From NCBI GenBank assembly GCA_003868215.1, contig QWDQ01000062.1, forward strand, positions 62,001 to 126,000: DNA of 64,000 nucleotides, written 5' to 3'. The notes beneath the pieces are model-generated. The model saw only the letters and a list, made by a program, of their open reading frames with translations. It searched no databases and was not told where the DNA came from. The translations under genes were made by a program, and so were the position numbers. Positions 1 through 10,939 of this stretch are shown piece after piece; the stretch's first letter is position 1, and each line of letters opens with the position of its first letter. The DNA is from Pseudophaeomoniella oleicola. Lineage: Eukaryota; Ascomycota; Eurotiomycetes; Phaeomoniellales; Phaeomoniellaceae.

Positions 1-306
1 AGAAAAAAACCTAGGTAAATACCTAGTTACCTAGGTAAGGCAGGCAGACAGATAGGGAGGCAGGCAGGCACGGAGATAAGATGGGGATAACGAGGTATGG
101 TATGGTATAATAGCATGAGAGGAACAGGAGAAACGTCGACGATGGAAAATAGTAGCAGTAGTAGTCGACTTGCAAGTGTTTGTTTGAATACATGAGAGAG
201 CGGAATAAAAAAAAAGCAAGCTTCAAAAAGATATGAGCATACGTTGTTCTCTCTCTCTCTCTCTTCCTATGTCTCGACATGAAAAAACAGCAGTCTCTCT
301 TTCAGT
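1..306. other. Intergenic DNA downstream of NST1, with simple repeats
   Basis: No gene is supported here. The stretch opens with three copies of a CCTAGG-centred word (ACCTAGGTA, TACCTAGTTA, ACCTAGGTAA), followed by a GGCAGGCAG/GGGAGGCAGG run near positions 38-70. A (CT)n tract lies at about 248-264, just before the NST1 stop. The same combination of words recurs near 26.96-27.12 kb. The part next to 307 should hold the NST1 3' UTR. Confidence 0.7.
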
Positions 307-3300
307 TCAAAAGCGACTTCCGATCCCTCCAAATGGCACCGCAGGATGCTGGGCGTGAGGCTGGACGGGATTCGAAAGATGATGGTGCTGCTGATGGTGC
401 ATCTGATTATGCCCTACCACCGGACTACCAATATCTCCGACACCGCCGAGCCCTGCTCCTATGGAACCTCTACCACCAGGAGGACCACCGATAGGCGCTA
501 AACCGCCGGCATTGTCATCTGCGTCGAATCTGACCTCTGTGGAATCGCCCTCTCCCTTCACTGCGAAACTACCGCCACCATTATGGTGGTTCCCCTCCGT
601 GTCGAGAATGTCCAGAATTTCGTCCATCTGGATCGGTGGTTCATGTGGTGGCTTGATCTGTTGGACTTGAGACAGGATAGATTGCACAGGGTGAAATGTG
701 GGTGAACCGCTGGAGGCTGACAGTTGTCGGCATGCTTGAGCAGCCATCATACGAATAGCGACGGGCCGGGACGCATGATGTGGTCGAATACCGCCTCCCA
801 AACCAAACGCATTTGCAGCAGGCCCACCAGATGTTGGTCCGGGCCAGCCAGCATTTAATCCTGGTTTTACTCCTGGTGGTGACGGACCCCATGTTGATGA
901 ACCGCCGGGACTTGTGCCAAAAGCCCACGTATTAGCTTGTGGGGTGCTCGGGCCAAGGTGGAAAGCATCGTGCTTCTGTAGAGGATCATTGAATCCGGTG
1001 AAACTAGGTGCACGAGTCGAACCAGGAGCATGGTTAGTTGTCTTAAGTTCATTTGGTGATTCGCTTGCAATCGGTAAATCGGAGTCATCAAGCAAAGCCT
1101 TACTTCCAAGTTGCGTCGCTAGGTTGTCGATCTCAGGATCTGCCGATTCCCGCCTGTTCTGTTTGTCGGGTGTAGTGCTCGTGGGCCTTCCTATCGGCGC
1201 TGGACGAGAGATTGGCTGTGGTTGGCTACCCGCATCTTGTGGTCGTTCGAATGATGTGGAAGGCTGGCGTGAATGCCCGGGTGCTCGTCCGGGTTCCTTA
1301 ACGATATGGTTCGGGGGCATTGACATCTGTGGCTGTGCTGGACCAAAGGGACGTTGTGGGTATGGTCTGTTGCCATTGATTCCTGGGGGGAATTGGACAC
1401 TGTTGGGATAGCCGAACCCTCGATATTGACCACCCATTGGTGGACCTTGATACATCGGTATTTGAGGCATCATATTTGGCATCATACCAGGTGGAGGTGG
1501 TGGATGGCCAGGCATTGCGGACACGCCATATCCAAAAGGAAAGTTTTGCCTGCCAGGCTGGTTCAGCGGAGACATGGGCGCCGACGGCTGTGGATGGTGT
1601 AATATCGGTTGGTTGTTGAGTAGCTTTCCGGAGGCGGTCGATGACACAGGTGTTTGGGAAGGCCCACTCGCCGGTGAAGCTGATGTCTGAGAAGTTTCAG
1701 TTGTGGCCTGCTGGGAACGCGGGGATGAACCGTGCGACTGGTGTCCTTGTTGCGATGCTTGTCGTGGGCGTGCGGGTGTTGGAGCTTTCGGTACTATCGG
1801 GGTTGCAACAGCAAAAGCAGGAGACTGCACCGAACTCGCCGGCTGTGGATGGAGCCCTGGCGGAACTGCAACAGGAGGCCGTCTTGCGAACTGCTGTTCC
1901 TCAACTTTGGGCTTCTCTTTAGATTCACGATCGGTTTTGCCAACAGCCTCCTTCTGCTTCCGGGTCTCCTCCTCCCTCAGTTTTCGTTCTCGCTCTTCCT
2001 TCTGTTTCTGCTCTCTGGCCTCCCGTTCTTTGGCTTCGCGTTCCTCGCGCTCCTTTCTCTTAGCATCTTCTCGCTTCTTCTTCTCACGCTCTTTGACTTC
2101 TTTTTGCTTCCGCTCTGCTTCTTGCTGCCTCTCCCGTTCTTGCTGCATCCGCTTCTGTTTTTCTGCCTCTTTCTTGGCTCGCTCCTCTTCCTGTGCCTTC
2201 TTCTCGGCGTCCCGCTTTTTACGCTGCTCTTCACGTCGGTGCCGTTGTTCTTCAAGTTTCTTCGCCTCAGCAGCTTTGACTTCAGCCTCCTGAGCAGCTT
2301 TCTCGGCTTCTTTGCGAGCCTTTTCCTCCTCTTTGGCAAGCTTCTGGAGCCTCTTCTTCTCCTTTTTCTTGGCAGCTTCCCTTTGCTTCTTTGCTTCCCT
2401 TTGAGTGTCCAGCCTCGACTCTTCATCAAGCTCTTCGATGAGTTTCTGTTGACGTTCTCGAGCAATCTTCTCTCGATAGGCTGTCAGCACTCTCTGCTCG
2501 AACATACGAGCAGCAAAGACTTGGAACATCCGGCGCCCCTCTTCCATCCGCTGGGCGTCCGAGAGAGCATCCTGAGATCATGTTAGTTGCTATGCTCTAC
2601 CCTAGCATTTTTTTTTTGGCCTACCACTTCTTCATCATCTTCATCTTCCTCGACGTCTTGACTATCATAGTCTTCGTCGTCCTCATCCTCTTCATCGTCG
2701 TACTCTTCCTCGTCTAAAGGTGCATGATTATGCGTATGATGATTTTGTAGGGAATTCGGGGGAAACCGAGCCTCTGCATCCCGTTGCATCCTTCTGTCGG
2801 CAAGCTTGTCCATCATGTTGATGAACTCCTTACCATCGTTCTTGAGTAAATCATCCGCTACGGTCAAAATACCATCTATCGTCGTTAGCGAATGACCGAT
2901 ATATCGTGCACTACCTCATTCACCTTTCACTCTCAGACTCTGGCTGAAGTTATAGAACTCCTCGGGGACACGCGGTGGTTCTTCCAGCTCGTCGTCGCTG
3001 TAAAGCTCGCCTTCCTCTTCATCATCGTACTCGTCTTCATACTCGTCCTCGTCATCTTCGAGATCTTCAAAATGACCTGGAGGTGCGGGTGAGTGGTATG
3101 AGTGGCTTTGTCTTCCAGGAACGTCTCTGTAAAGGTGACAACATTAACATACTTGACTCCACTGCAGCATTCGGGTGTACATACTGCTCCAACTCTTTGT
3201 AGTACGCATCATACAAAGACGTCAATTCGTCCTCAATGGCGCTTCGTTTCCGACCACATATTGTACAATTACACTGTGACTTCTGCTCCTTCATCTTCTT

Positions 3301-4092
3301 CAGTACCGCTTCCTTCTCAACTTGAACCAGTGACTTTCGCTCGTCCTCACCTAGCTCTAGCCAGAACTGTTTGATTTTCTCTCTTTCCTCGTTCTTTGAG
3401 TCATTCCATATCTGATCTCGCTTCTTTTGCTGAGGTGTTCTGGTATCCATATGCGCATTTGCCAAAACTTGCTGCGTCGCTAGAGCGGAGCGTTCGAGCA
3501 GTGATGCCGCTGCCATACTTGTTGCCCTCACCTCGTCTAAAAGCTGTGAAGTCTTTCTATTCCTTTTCTTCTTCTTTTTCTTAAGGCCTGCCTCCGTCTG
3601 CGATGGACCGTCGTAGTCATCGTGCTCGTCCCCGCTGTAGAAGGCTTCCTCTACTTCTCCAGTATCATCGTCATAGTCCTCATCCACATAATCTGGCTCC
3701 TCCGTAAAGTATCCTTTCTGCGGACCGCGCCCGGGATATGGTATGTGACCATTCAATCCTTGGCCATTAAGAATCGGCAGCCCGCTGTTCAGATGGTGTT
3801 GCTGGTGCTCTGCTTGTTTCGCCGCCTGCTTTTGTCTTCTCTTTTGCTTCTTCCTGTTGACCCCTGAGATCGAGACATCATTCCCGGCAGCCGTTCCTGA
3901 AGGTTCTGGGATGTCGTCTGCGGAATCACTTGCTCGGTTGCCTCGTATGGTAGAAGCCGCGGAGACTTTAGCCGACGACTGTACGGACTGCGGCGACGGA
4001 ACTGGTTTGTGTACTGAAGATGACGTCTGATGGGCTGGGTTAGGCCGTTGGGTACTTGCAGCGGTACTGCTCGATTTCTTCTTTGAGGGCAT
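307..4092 (-). CDS. NST1: Stress response protein NST1
   Basis: Four exons on the minus strand: 4092-3185, 3126-2924, 2875-2625 and 2571-307, with introns of 58, 48 and 53 nt and GT-AG ends. The joined frame gives 1208 residues, close to the usual length of fungal NST1. The N-terminal third is Ser/Thr/Pro-rich with basic patches ([10 protein letters not shown] near residue 170). Then come the conserved block around [12 protein letters not shown] and two Asp/Glu-rich segments. The signature block [21 protein letters not shown] follows at the start of exon 4, then about 200 residues of Glu/Lys/Arg-rich coiled coil and a Pro/Gln/Gly-rich tail. In yeast NST1 loss affects salt tolerance and the protein interacts with a splicing factor; the function here is inferred from the family. 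It diverges from RHO2 across a 2.5 kb gap. The exon 4 coiled coil creates long spurious open frames on the opposite strand. Confidence 0.93.
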
Positions 4093-6636
4093 CCTGAATT
4101 TTCAACTCCTCCTGAAGCGTCGCCCACTCTACCACAAATCCCGCAGTCGACGGTATCCCATGAGAGAACTGAAAAGAATTGAACCCTGTTCCTCTTATCG
4201 GCAAGGGATGTATCACCTTAAGTTCCAGACGGAGTCGGAGGGGGGATTCGAGGGTAAGGGAGGGGAAGATCGAGCGACGGTTACGTTTAGATTGAACGGC
4301 GGCCCAGGTGGTTGTGGGATATGGTCGAGTTGCGCGCCGGCCAAGCGTTGGCGTCAGATTCAGAAGGCTTCAAATGGCGTGTGGTTCGTTGTCGTGGAAA
4401 TCTGACCTCAAGCGCTTGTCTCTGCATCAAGAAGCAGGTACAGACTATGGTGCGAATGATGGTGGAGCGGAGTAACGTGACTTGGCAGAACGTTCATTCT
4501 TTCCACTGGAGGTAATCGTCGGTCACCGTAAAGTTATCGCTTGCGGGCTGGGCATTTGGCTCCATTTGGAGAAATTTATTGTACGGGGGGAGAGAGTCTT
4601 TGTTCACAACCTCTTTTTTTGCTTTCCTTCGCCTACTAGCACGCTGGAAGATTGAATTCACAATATCTATAAGTTATCTACGCTATCTACTAGGTAGGTA
4701 AGTACCTATCTAGTTCCCTAAAGACCTAGATCTTTAGGCACAATAGGTATCAAGATGAGAAAATTCCGCAACTTTACTCCAGGGCTGATACCAGATTCTC
4801 CTTTGCGATAGGAGGTTCATAAGGGTCCTTGCGCAAGGGGTCGGTCTACTTAAGGTACCTTTGGTAGGTAAGGTATCCTATTATGCCTTGATGATTGCCT
4901 TGACGAGTCCAATCTACATCTCCTTCATCTAGGTATAGCACAAGGTATATATATATATATATATATCTATATATCAATTTCATTCACCTTGGGGCCCAAT
5001 GCTCCCTCTTGTCGACACTATACATGTGCTCTAGAATAGCGAATACTTGTCCCGCAGCTAAACACGATAGGTAAGTCAGAGACCGGCATCTCAGGATGAG
5101 CAGTCAATAACTCCCGATATGACTTGCCTTTCCCCATTGGCCGTTTGAAGCAGAGTACCCTTTCATGGGTTGTACTACGTACACAGTTGTCCCATCCCAC
5201 GGAATCCGGCTCTTGACGCAGATAGTTGCTCAGTTTTGACCTTCCCAACGCTTCCCCCGGCTTCTCCGTGGGTCGGGTGTAAGACAGGGGGGGAGCATCG
5301 TGATGCATTTGACGTATCCTCTAGGGTAGTCATATTGTGCGCTATACGCATGAGAATCCCTATGACCTTCTCTTTGGATGCGGTTGCGGAAGTACAGATA
5401 ATCTCCTACAGACGAAGGTGTCACTCATGTTCGACCCGAGAAGGGTGTCTCCTCCCAAGCCAAAGCGCTCATTGATTTGGTCTTGATTATCTTCCAATCG
5501 CCGATGGTCGGGCGGGAGCAATGATTCTAATTCAGCCTCGTATCTTCTATTTACTGTAGGCTTCATCATTTAATAGCCACCTGCACTTGCTAAGGTAAGC
5601 TCGGTAAGGTAGCAACAGAAGGTCCTGTAGCGTCCCGGGTATTGCCTATCTCCTATAACTGATAAACCACCATGTTACTTACCTACCTATTACATATGTA
5701 ATTATTGGGCAGGATGGCGTTTTGCTTTTAACTAGAAGTGCCTCCAATCCTGCGATCTTGAATACCTATTCCCCCACCCCAGCACACAATACTACGTAGT
5801 ATAACCAAGCAGTATTGCAAATGTTCTTCGCTTAGCCTGTGTTTCACCTCAGCCCGACCCATTCTGTTCCTCAAGCAGTAAAGTGTTCATTCAGTATCGT
5901 TCGTAGCTTGCCAGTTATCATGTAGAGTCCCCCAAGATCAGGTCAATCCAGAGCGACAAGGCCACAATATCTCTCTATCTCTCTATCTCTCCATCTTCCT
6001 TCGCATCTTCGTCACCATTTTACAAATCATCACTATCCGTCTGTTCATCTTCATCCCATTTCACTAGCAATTCAACGGCCTTTTTATATCTTGCGCACTA
6101 TTGAGTTGATCTCCATTGATCTGCTTACAAGCGCCTTATCGTAGGACGTCGGACGCCTGGAGACTGCGCCCAATCACTTTTCCCTTTTACTCCAACACCT
6201 TGAGAACGGCAACCCGTCCCTCTGGGCAGCTTTTCAGCTCGGATCCTCGAAACCTTGTCAAGTATCCAATTGATTAATCCATTATTCTACATATCCTCGA
6301 CCATTTTGCGACATTTCCGCTGTACATTCCAGTTGCGTCTCACATATTCTTTCCAAATCACGAAACGCATTCTGCCGGGCCTCGCAATCTCTCGCATTGC
6401 TGTATTCACCCATCGTTCGTAATACCCGTCAACCGTTGCACCTCCTGAGACACCACCGAAGAGCCACCGCTCTCAACGCTCAACCCTTCCACGCTTGAGA
6501 CCCGTCTCGACTCCTCGAAAGCATTACTCTAGACATTTGCTTTGACCAGCTTATTGGCGGTTGGTGACGAGGACGGAGGTCCAGTCGGCGGCCCGTACGG
6601 CTCCCCTCTCCAAGGCGTCCGTATTCATCGTAAGAG
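4093..6636. other. Long intergenic region between divergent NST1 and RHO2
   Basis: This 2.5 kb stretch shows no recognisable protein gene. It must hold both promoters and 5' leaders. The left-central part (about 4680-4740, 4850-4875, 5676-5700) is dense in TACCTA/TAGGTA words, a (TA)n tract lies at 4945-4966, and a TACTACGTAGTA palindrome lies near 5790. From about 5960 to 6550 the plus strand is pyrimidine-rich (TCTCTATCTC repeats near 5970-5993), as expected of a fungal promoter and 5' leader for RHO2. Short open frames near 5.0-5.57 kb have no recognisable protein features. Confidence 0.7.
4945..4966. repeat. (TA)n microsatellite
   Basis: An uninterrupted TA dinucleotide run in the NST1/RHO2 intergenic region, followed by a shorter CTATATATC remnant. 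Confidence 0.9.
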
Positions 6637-7406
6637 ATGGCACAAAATCAAGCGCAAAATGTTTTAAGAAGGTATGGATTCCTATCAGAGTCATCAAGTT
6701 CTACTTCCCAGACGACAGCAATTTATTGCTTAGTCCTCCCAATCCCTAAGCTGCGGCCTAAAGATCCCACGGCTCATGACATTACGAGTCTAGCACCCCT
6801 CTTGTGAAACCACACTGACATGTTCCTGATAGGAAACTGGTCATCATTGGTGACGGTGCTTGTGGGAAGACATCACTTCTCAGCGTTTTCACATTGGGCT
6901 ATTTTCCAACGCATTATGTCCCAACGGTCTTCGAGAACTACGTAACAGATTGCCGAGTTGACGGACGCTCTGTGCAGTTAGCGCTTTGGGATACCGCCGG
7001 CCAGGAAGATTACGAACGATTACGACCGCTCGCATATTCGAAAGCGCATGTTATTCTTATCGGGTTCAGCGTTGATTCGCCCGACAGTTTGGAGAATGTA
7101 CGGCATAAATGGGTCGAAGAGGCCAGAGAACGGTGTCCAAACACACCGATCATCCTGGTTGGATTGAAGAAAGATCTGCGAGAAGATCCATTGGCAATAG
7201 AGGAAATGCGCAAGAAGAGCCTGAAGTTTCTCACGCCACGCGATGGGAATGACACAGCAGCAGCTATCGGTGCTAGAAAATACCTCGAATGCTCGAGTTT
7301 GACTGGTGAGGGCGTTGACGACGTGTTCGAGGCAGCGACTCGTGCTGCACTATTAAGTTTTGATGGGAAGCGAGAAGGAGTAGGTGGATGTTGTGTTATA
7401 CTATAA
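6637..7406 (+). CDS. RHO2: Rho-family small GTPase, Rho2 type
   Basis: Two exons, 6637-6671 and 6833-7406, with a 161-nt intron; the product is 202 residues. The intron splits the arginine codon just before [13 protein letters not shown], so the P-loop (residues 18-25) starts exon 2. Switch I ([10 protein letters not shown]), switch II ([14 protein letters not shown]), the specificity loop (LVGLKKDL) and LECSS are intact. The protein ends GGCCVIL, a CaaX box whose final Leu predicts geranylgeranylation; the preceding Cys could be palmitoylated. The sequence [24 protein letters not shown] and the CCVIL tail fit Rho2 rather than Rho1 or Rho3. In fission yeast Rho2 controls cell-wall alpha-glucan synthesis and the cell-integrity MAP kinase route from the plasma membrane; the same role is inferred here. 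A (CT)n tract lies in the likely 3' UTR. Confidence 0.95.
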
Positions 7407-8369
7407 ACGCCATTACCGACGAACATGCAGCGATATGGAGGATGTGATGCAGGACAGTCTTGAACAGGACTAAAACTGGCAATGACCATATACGCCGCCA
7501 TCCGGTGACGGTAGTATCTCGAGAATTTGGGAGAATGTGTGGCCTTGTTGATATCGGGGATTTGTGATTTATTTCATTCTGAACGCTCTCTCGCTCTCTC
7601 TCTCTCTCTCTCTTCGCCTGTGCAGCGTACTCGTCTGAAAAGTTGTACTTTCAATGTTCGACATAGTGTCTGCTCTGGTGGCATTTTCTAGACTGGCGTT
7701 TACATTGTCATTTGGAGTCTACACGAGTCAAAGCGATTATGAACTTGTTGCTGGATTGCATGTGTGGCATTTGATGCAACATATAGCGGTCAATTGATCA
7801 TTAGCTCGGGCTCACAGAAGTACGGGATGAGGATAGCATAGCGCCTCTTTCAGCAGGTTAATGGTCGTCTACAATATGAAGCCACACAGCACGTTATATG
7901 ATGCCCCCAATACCCGCGGAATCCGATACCTAGTCCTCTCTTTTGGTCGTTACTTCTCTGATCACGGGGGACAGCTGATTGTACTATGAGACGGGATATT
8001 ATGTCAGTATAATAAATTCATCTCATGATATACCACGTAGTACGAGCGATGTGTTGTCTTACTTGCACCTGACTTGGTGGGGTGACTGGCCTTAAACAAT
8101 CGGGGACCTGGGGCTCTCTCCATGGACCCTCGCTTATTAGCACGGCAACAGGGCAAGTTACATTGCAGCCAACACGAACCCCGCCATTGAGCTTCATAAT
8201 AAGTGGGAGAGAATATACGCGGAAAGGCCGTCGCCTGCTTTCATTCAAAAAGGCAACTGTGTGCTGCCAGTAAACACCCGTGGGAATTTCCCTTTCTCGA
8301 ATACGCTGTTTGATCTGCGTTTCATTCATATACAGTAAGAAAATCTGTCCTTCTTTGCTCATATTGGAA
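7407..8369. other. Intergenic RHO2-GAL1, with CT repeat
   Basis: Tandem plus-strand genes flank this stretch. It holds the RHO2 3' UTR with a CT microsatellite (7585-7613) and the GAL1 promoter. An ACCACGTAGTAC word lies at about 8033-8044. No coding region is supported. Confidence 0.7.
7585..7613. repeat. (CT)n microsatellite
   Basis: A nearly pure CT run with one TCG interruption, about 180 nt downstream of the RHO2 stop and probably inside its 3' UTR. Confidence 0.85.
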
Positions 8370-10018
8370 ATGGCGGAGCGGGTGCCTCATGCCGATACTA
8401 TCGAGGAAGTCTACTGTGACCCCTCAATCCAAGAACAACTGGATGGCACTGTTAAATCCCGGTGGATCACGTTCCTCAACCGCTTTGAAAAAGAATATGG
8501 CTACAAACCGGACTTCGTTGCTCGTAGTCCGGGCAGGGTCAATATTATAGGAGAGCATATTGACTATTCCTTGTATAACGTCCTGCCCACTGCTGTTGCA
8601 GTGGATGCATTGGTTGCCGTCAAAGTGAAAGAGGCGAAAGCTGATACTCTCAACATCAAAATCGCAAATTTGGATCCGGCCAAATATCCAAGCCGAACAT
8701 TTGCAATCCCGCTGGACAAAGATGTTGAAATCGATGCGACAAAGCATGAATGGACCAACTATTTCTTGTCGGGCTTGCGAGGAGCTTTACGATACTTGAA
8801 AGAGAAGAAAGGGTTGAGCTTCGTACCGAGGGGTATGGAGGTTGTTCTGGATGGCAATGTACCCGCAGGTGGTGGCCTTTCCAGCAGTGCTGCCTTGGTC
8901 TGTTCGTCTGCCTTGTCAGTGATGAAGGCAAACAACTATGATGTGTCTAAAGAAGATCTTCTCGACCTGGCCATCGTCTCGGAGCGAGCAGTTGGCGTCT
9001 TTTCCGGTGGTATGGATCAAGCTGCCTCAATTTTCTCTCGGCGGGGTTTCTTACTCTACTGTACCTTCTTCCCTACTTTTGGAGCGGAGCATGTGCCTGT
9101 TCCCAGACCCGATCCTGAGATCACTTTCCTAATCGCCCAATCCTTCGTCACGTCCGACAAGCAGGTCACCGCCCCACGATGCTATAACCTCCGTGTCGTG
9201 GAATGCACATTAGCAACAATAGTTCTGGCCAAAATCTATGACATCGTCCTGGACCCAGATAAGAGCTCTCTGGGTTTCAGTCTGCGGAACTTCCAAGAGG
9301 AATTTATGCGTAAGCAAGGCCAACTGGAACAGCCCTTTGAGGTTCAACTAGACGCAATGATCAAAGTCGCAGACAAAAGTTTATCACAGACCGATGGCTA
9401 TACCAGAGAAGACATCTCGAAGATACTCGGGATATCTGTCAATACTTTGGAAAAAGAATACATGTCAAAATTCCCCGTCGAAGCAGAAAAGTTCAAGTTA
9501 CGGCAAAGAGCGCTTCATGTCTTACAAGAAGCACGCAGAGTAGTACAATTCAAGCAGATCTTGTCTGACGCTGAGGCGAATGGTCAAGGCCTTCAAGACG
9601 ATAGAATCAGGGGCCTAGGCAAGCTGATGAACCAGACTCAAGACTCATGTCGGGAAGTCTATGAATGCAGCTGCCCTGAGCTTGATGAAATCTGCGGTAT
9701 CGCTCGTAAAGCTGGAGCTTATGGTAGCCGGCTGACGGGCGCAGGATGGGGAGGTGAGCTGATTTTCTACCTGATTTTCTTTCCCTTGTGACTTCCATGT
9801 GAGCTGCAACTAATAGTTCTCGCCCTTCTACGTGAATAGGTTGTACAGTCCACCTCATCCCCCAAAGCAAAGTCTCAGCCGTAACCGAAGCCCTGAAGAA
9901 GGAATACTACTTGAAGCATTTCCCGGATATCACTGAGGACAAGTTGAAGGAGGCCATTGTTATTAGCAAGCCAAGCCAGGGATCCTTCGTCATTGAGGGC
10001 AAAGCGTTAGAAGGGTGA
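8370..10018 (+). CDS. GAL1: Galactokinase
   Basis: Two exons, 8370-9753 and 9840-10018, with an 86-nt intron; 520 residues, normal for fungal galactokinase. It belongs to the GHMP kinase superfamily and phosphorylates galactose to galactose-1-phosphate in the Leloir pathway, in the cytosol. The galactokinase signature GRVNIIGEHIDY lies near residue 50. The ATP-binding GHMP motif VPAGGGLSSSAAL is near 170, and the third GHMP motif TGAGWGGCTVHL near 460 is split by the intron inside its glycine codons. The ATG at 8370 is chosen because the protein then starts MAERVPHA, a natural distance ahead of the first conserved block; the frame is open 90 nt further upstream with another in-frame ATG at 8280, which is less likely. 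No other galactose pathway gene is nearby, so there is no GAL cluster. Confidence 0.95.
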
Positions 10019-10939
10019 AAGAAAAAAGTGAGAAAGCGGTCGAGGATGAGGGATAGCCAGGTCAATCAAGACGGATCGCTACTCTTAAGAAATGATATTG
10101 TCTCTCGATCTGGTAGCTAAATACCGTGTAGAGAGGTCGATGGGGTAGCCATAAGATGCCCAAAAAAAAAAACTGTACGATCACCAAGTTAGCATCAACA
10201 AAAGACAAAACGCATCTTACAGGTTGGAAGGAGATGGCACAGAGGCAGTATGTTGTTATCGGTCAGCCCCTGAAGGCTCGGATCTCAAATAGGAAACACC
10301 CTGAGTCAGTCATTTCCTTTTCCAATATTTCACGAACAAGTCTGTTGGAAACTGTGATAGAGTGTTTCATAAATTGCCTGGTGATATGCGTCGTAGCGAA
10401 GATGGATATTGAAGTGTACGTGTACATACCACTCGGTTTGGTCTGGCCTTTCATGGAGGTTTGAGACACCTTGAGAGGGGGTGAATTCCAGGTGGCATCG
10501 TGCCGGAGCCTGAAGTAATTATTATTTGCGTCACTAATTACGTTGTATCATAAGTATCTCCACAGGCAGAACCTTGGCAGAATCCAAAGTATTACTATGT
10601 ATTATACCTCGAGACCTGCATAACTGGCGCCACCGACATGATCACAATATCGAACCAAACCCCCAGTCTAACATGATAGTCCTGCAGTAGAATTTCATTT
10701 CAGGAGATCTCTGTCACCATTGCGCATTCATTGGAAAGGACTTCATCAGCGGGAAGTTTGGCCCTTATCCTTCCTGTTGTCGCATCTGCATCAACTTCTC
10801 TTTACTAGCTAGTAAGAAGCGAAGACGCACTCTGATCTCGCCGCATCATACGACTACGCTGTGAGCTGTCACGAGGCAATACACCAGCGCGCACCCACTT
10901 TCCTGACATCCTGTGTGGTTGCTTGAACCCGAGTCCGCG
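10019..10939. other. Intergenic GAL1 to RING-CH gene
   Basis: No gene is supported. The left part is the GAL1 3' UTR (including an A10 run near 10163-10172); the right part is the promoter and leader of the RING-CH gene. Confidence 0.65.

Noticed and set aside
1703-2586. Long plus-strand open frames (196 and 284 codons) rich in Ser, Leu, Phe and Cys
   Set aside because: They are the reverse complement of the Glu/Lys/Arg-rich coiled coil of NST1; such coding sequence leaves the opposite strand free of stops.
5018-5569. Several short open frames on both strands in the NST1/RHO2 gap
   Set aside because: No protein motif, no good start context and overlapping one another on both strands; more likely chance.
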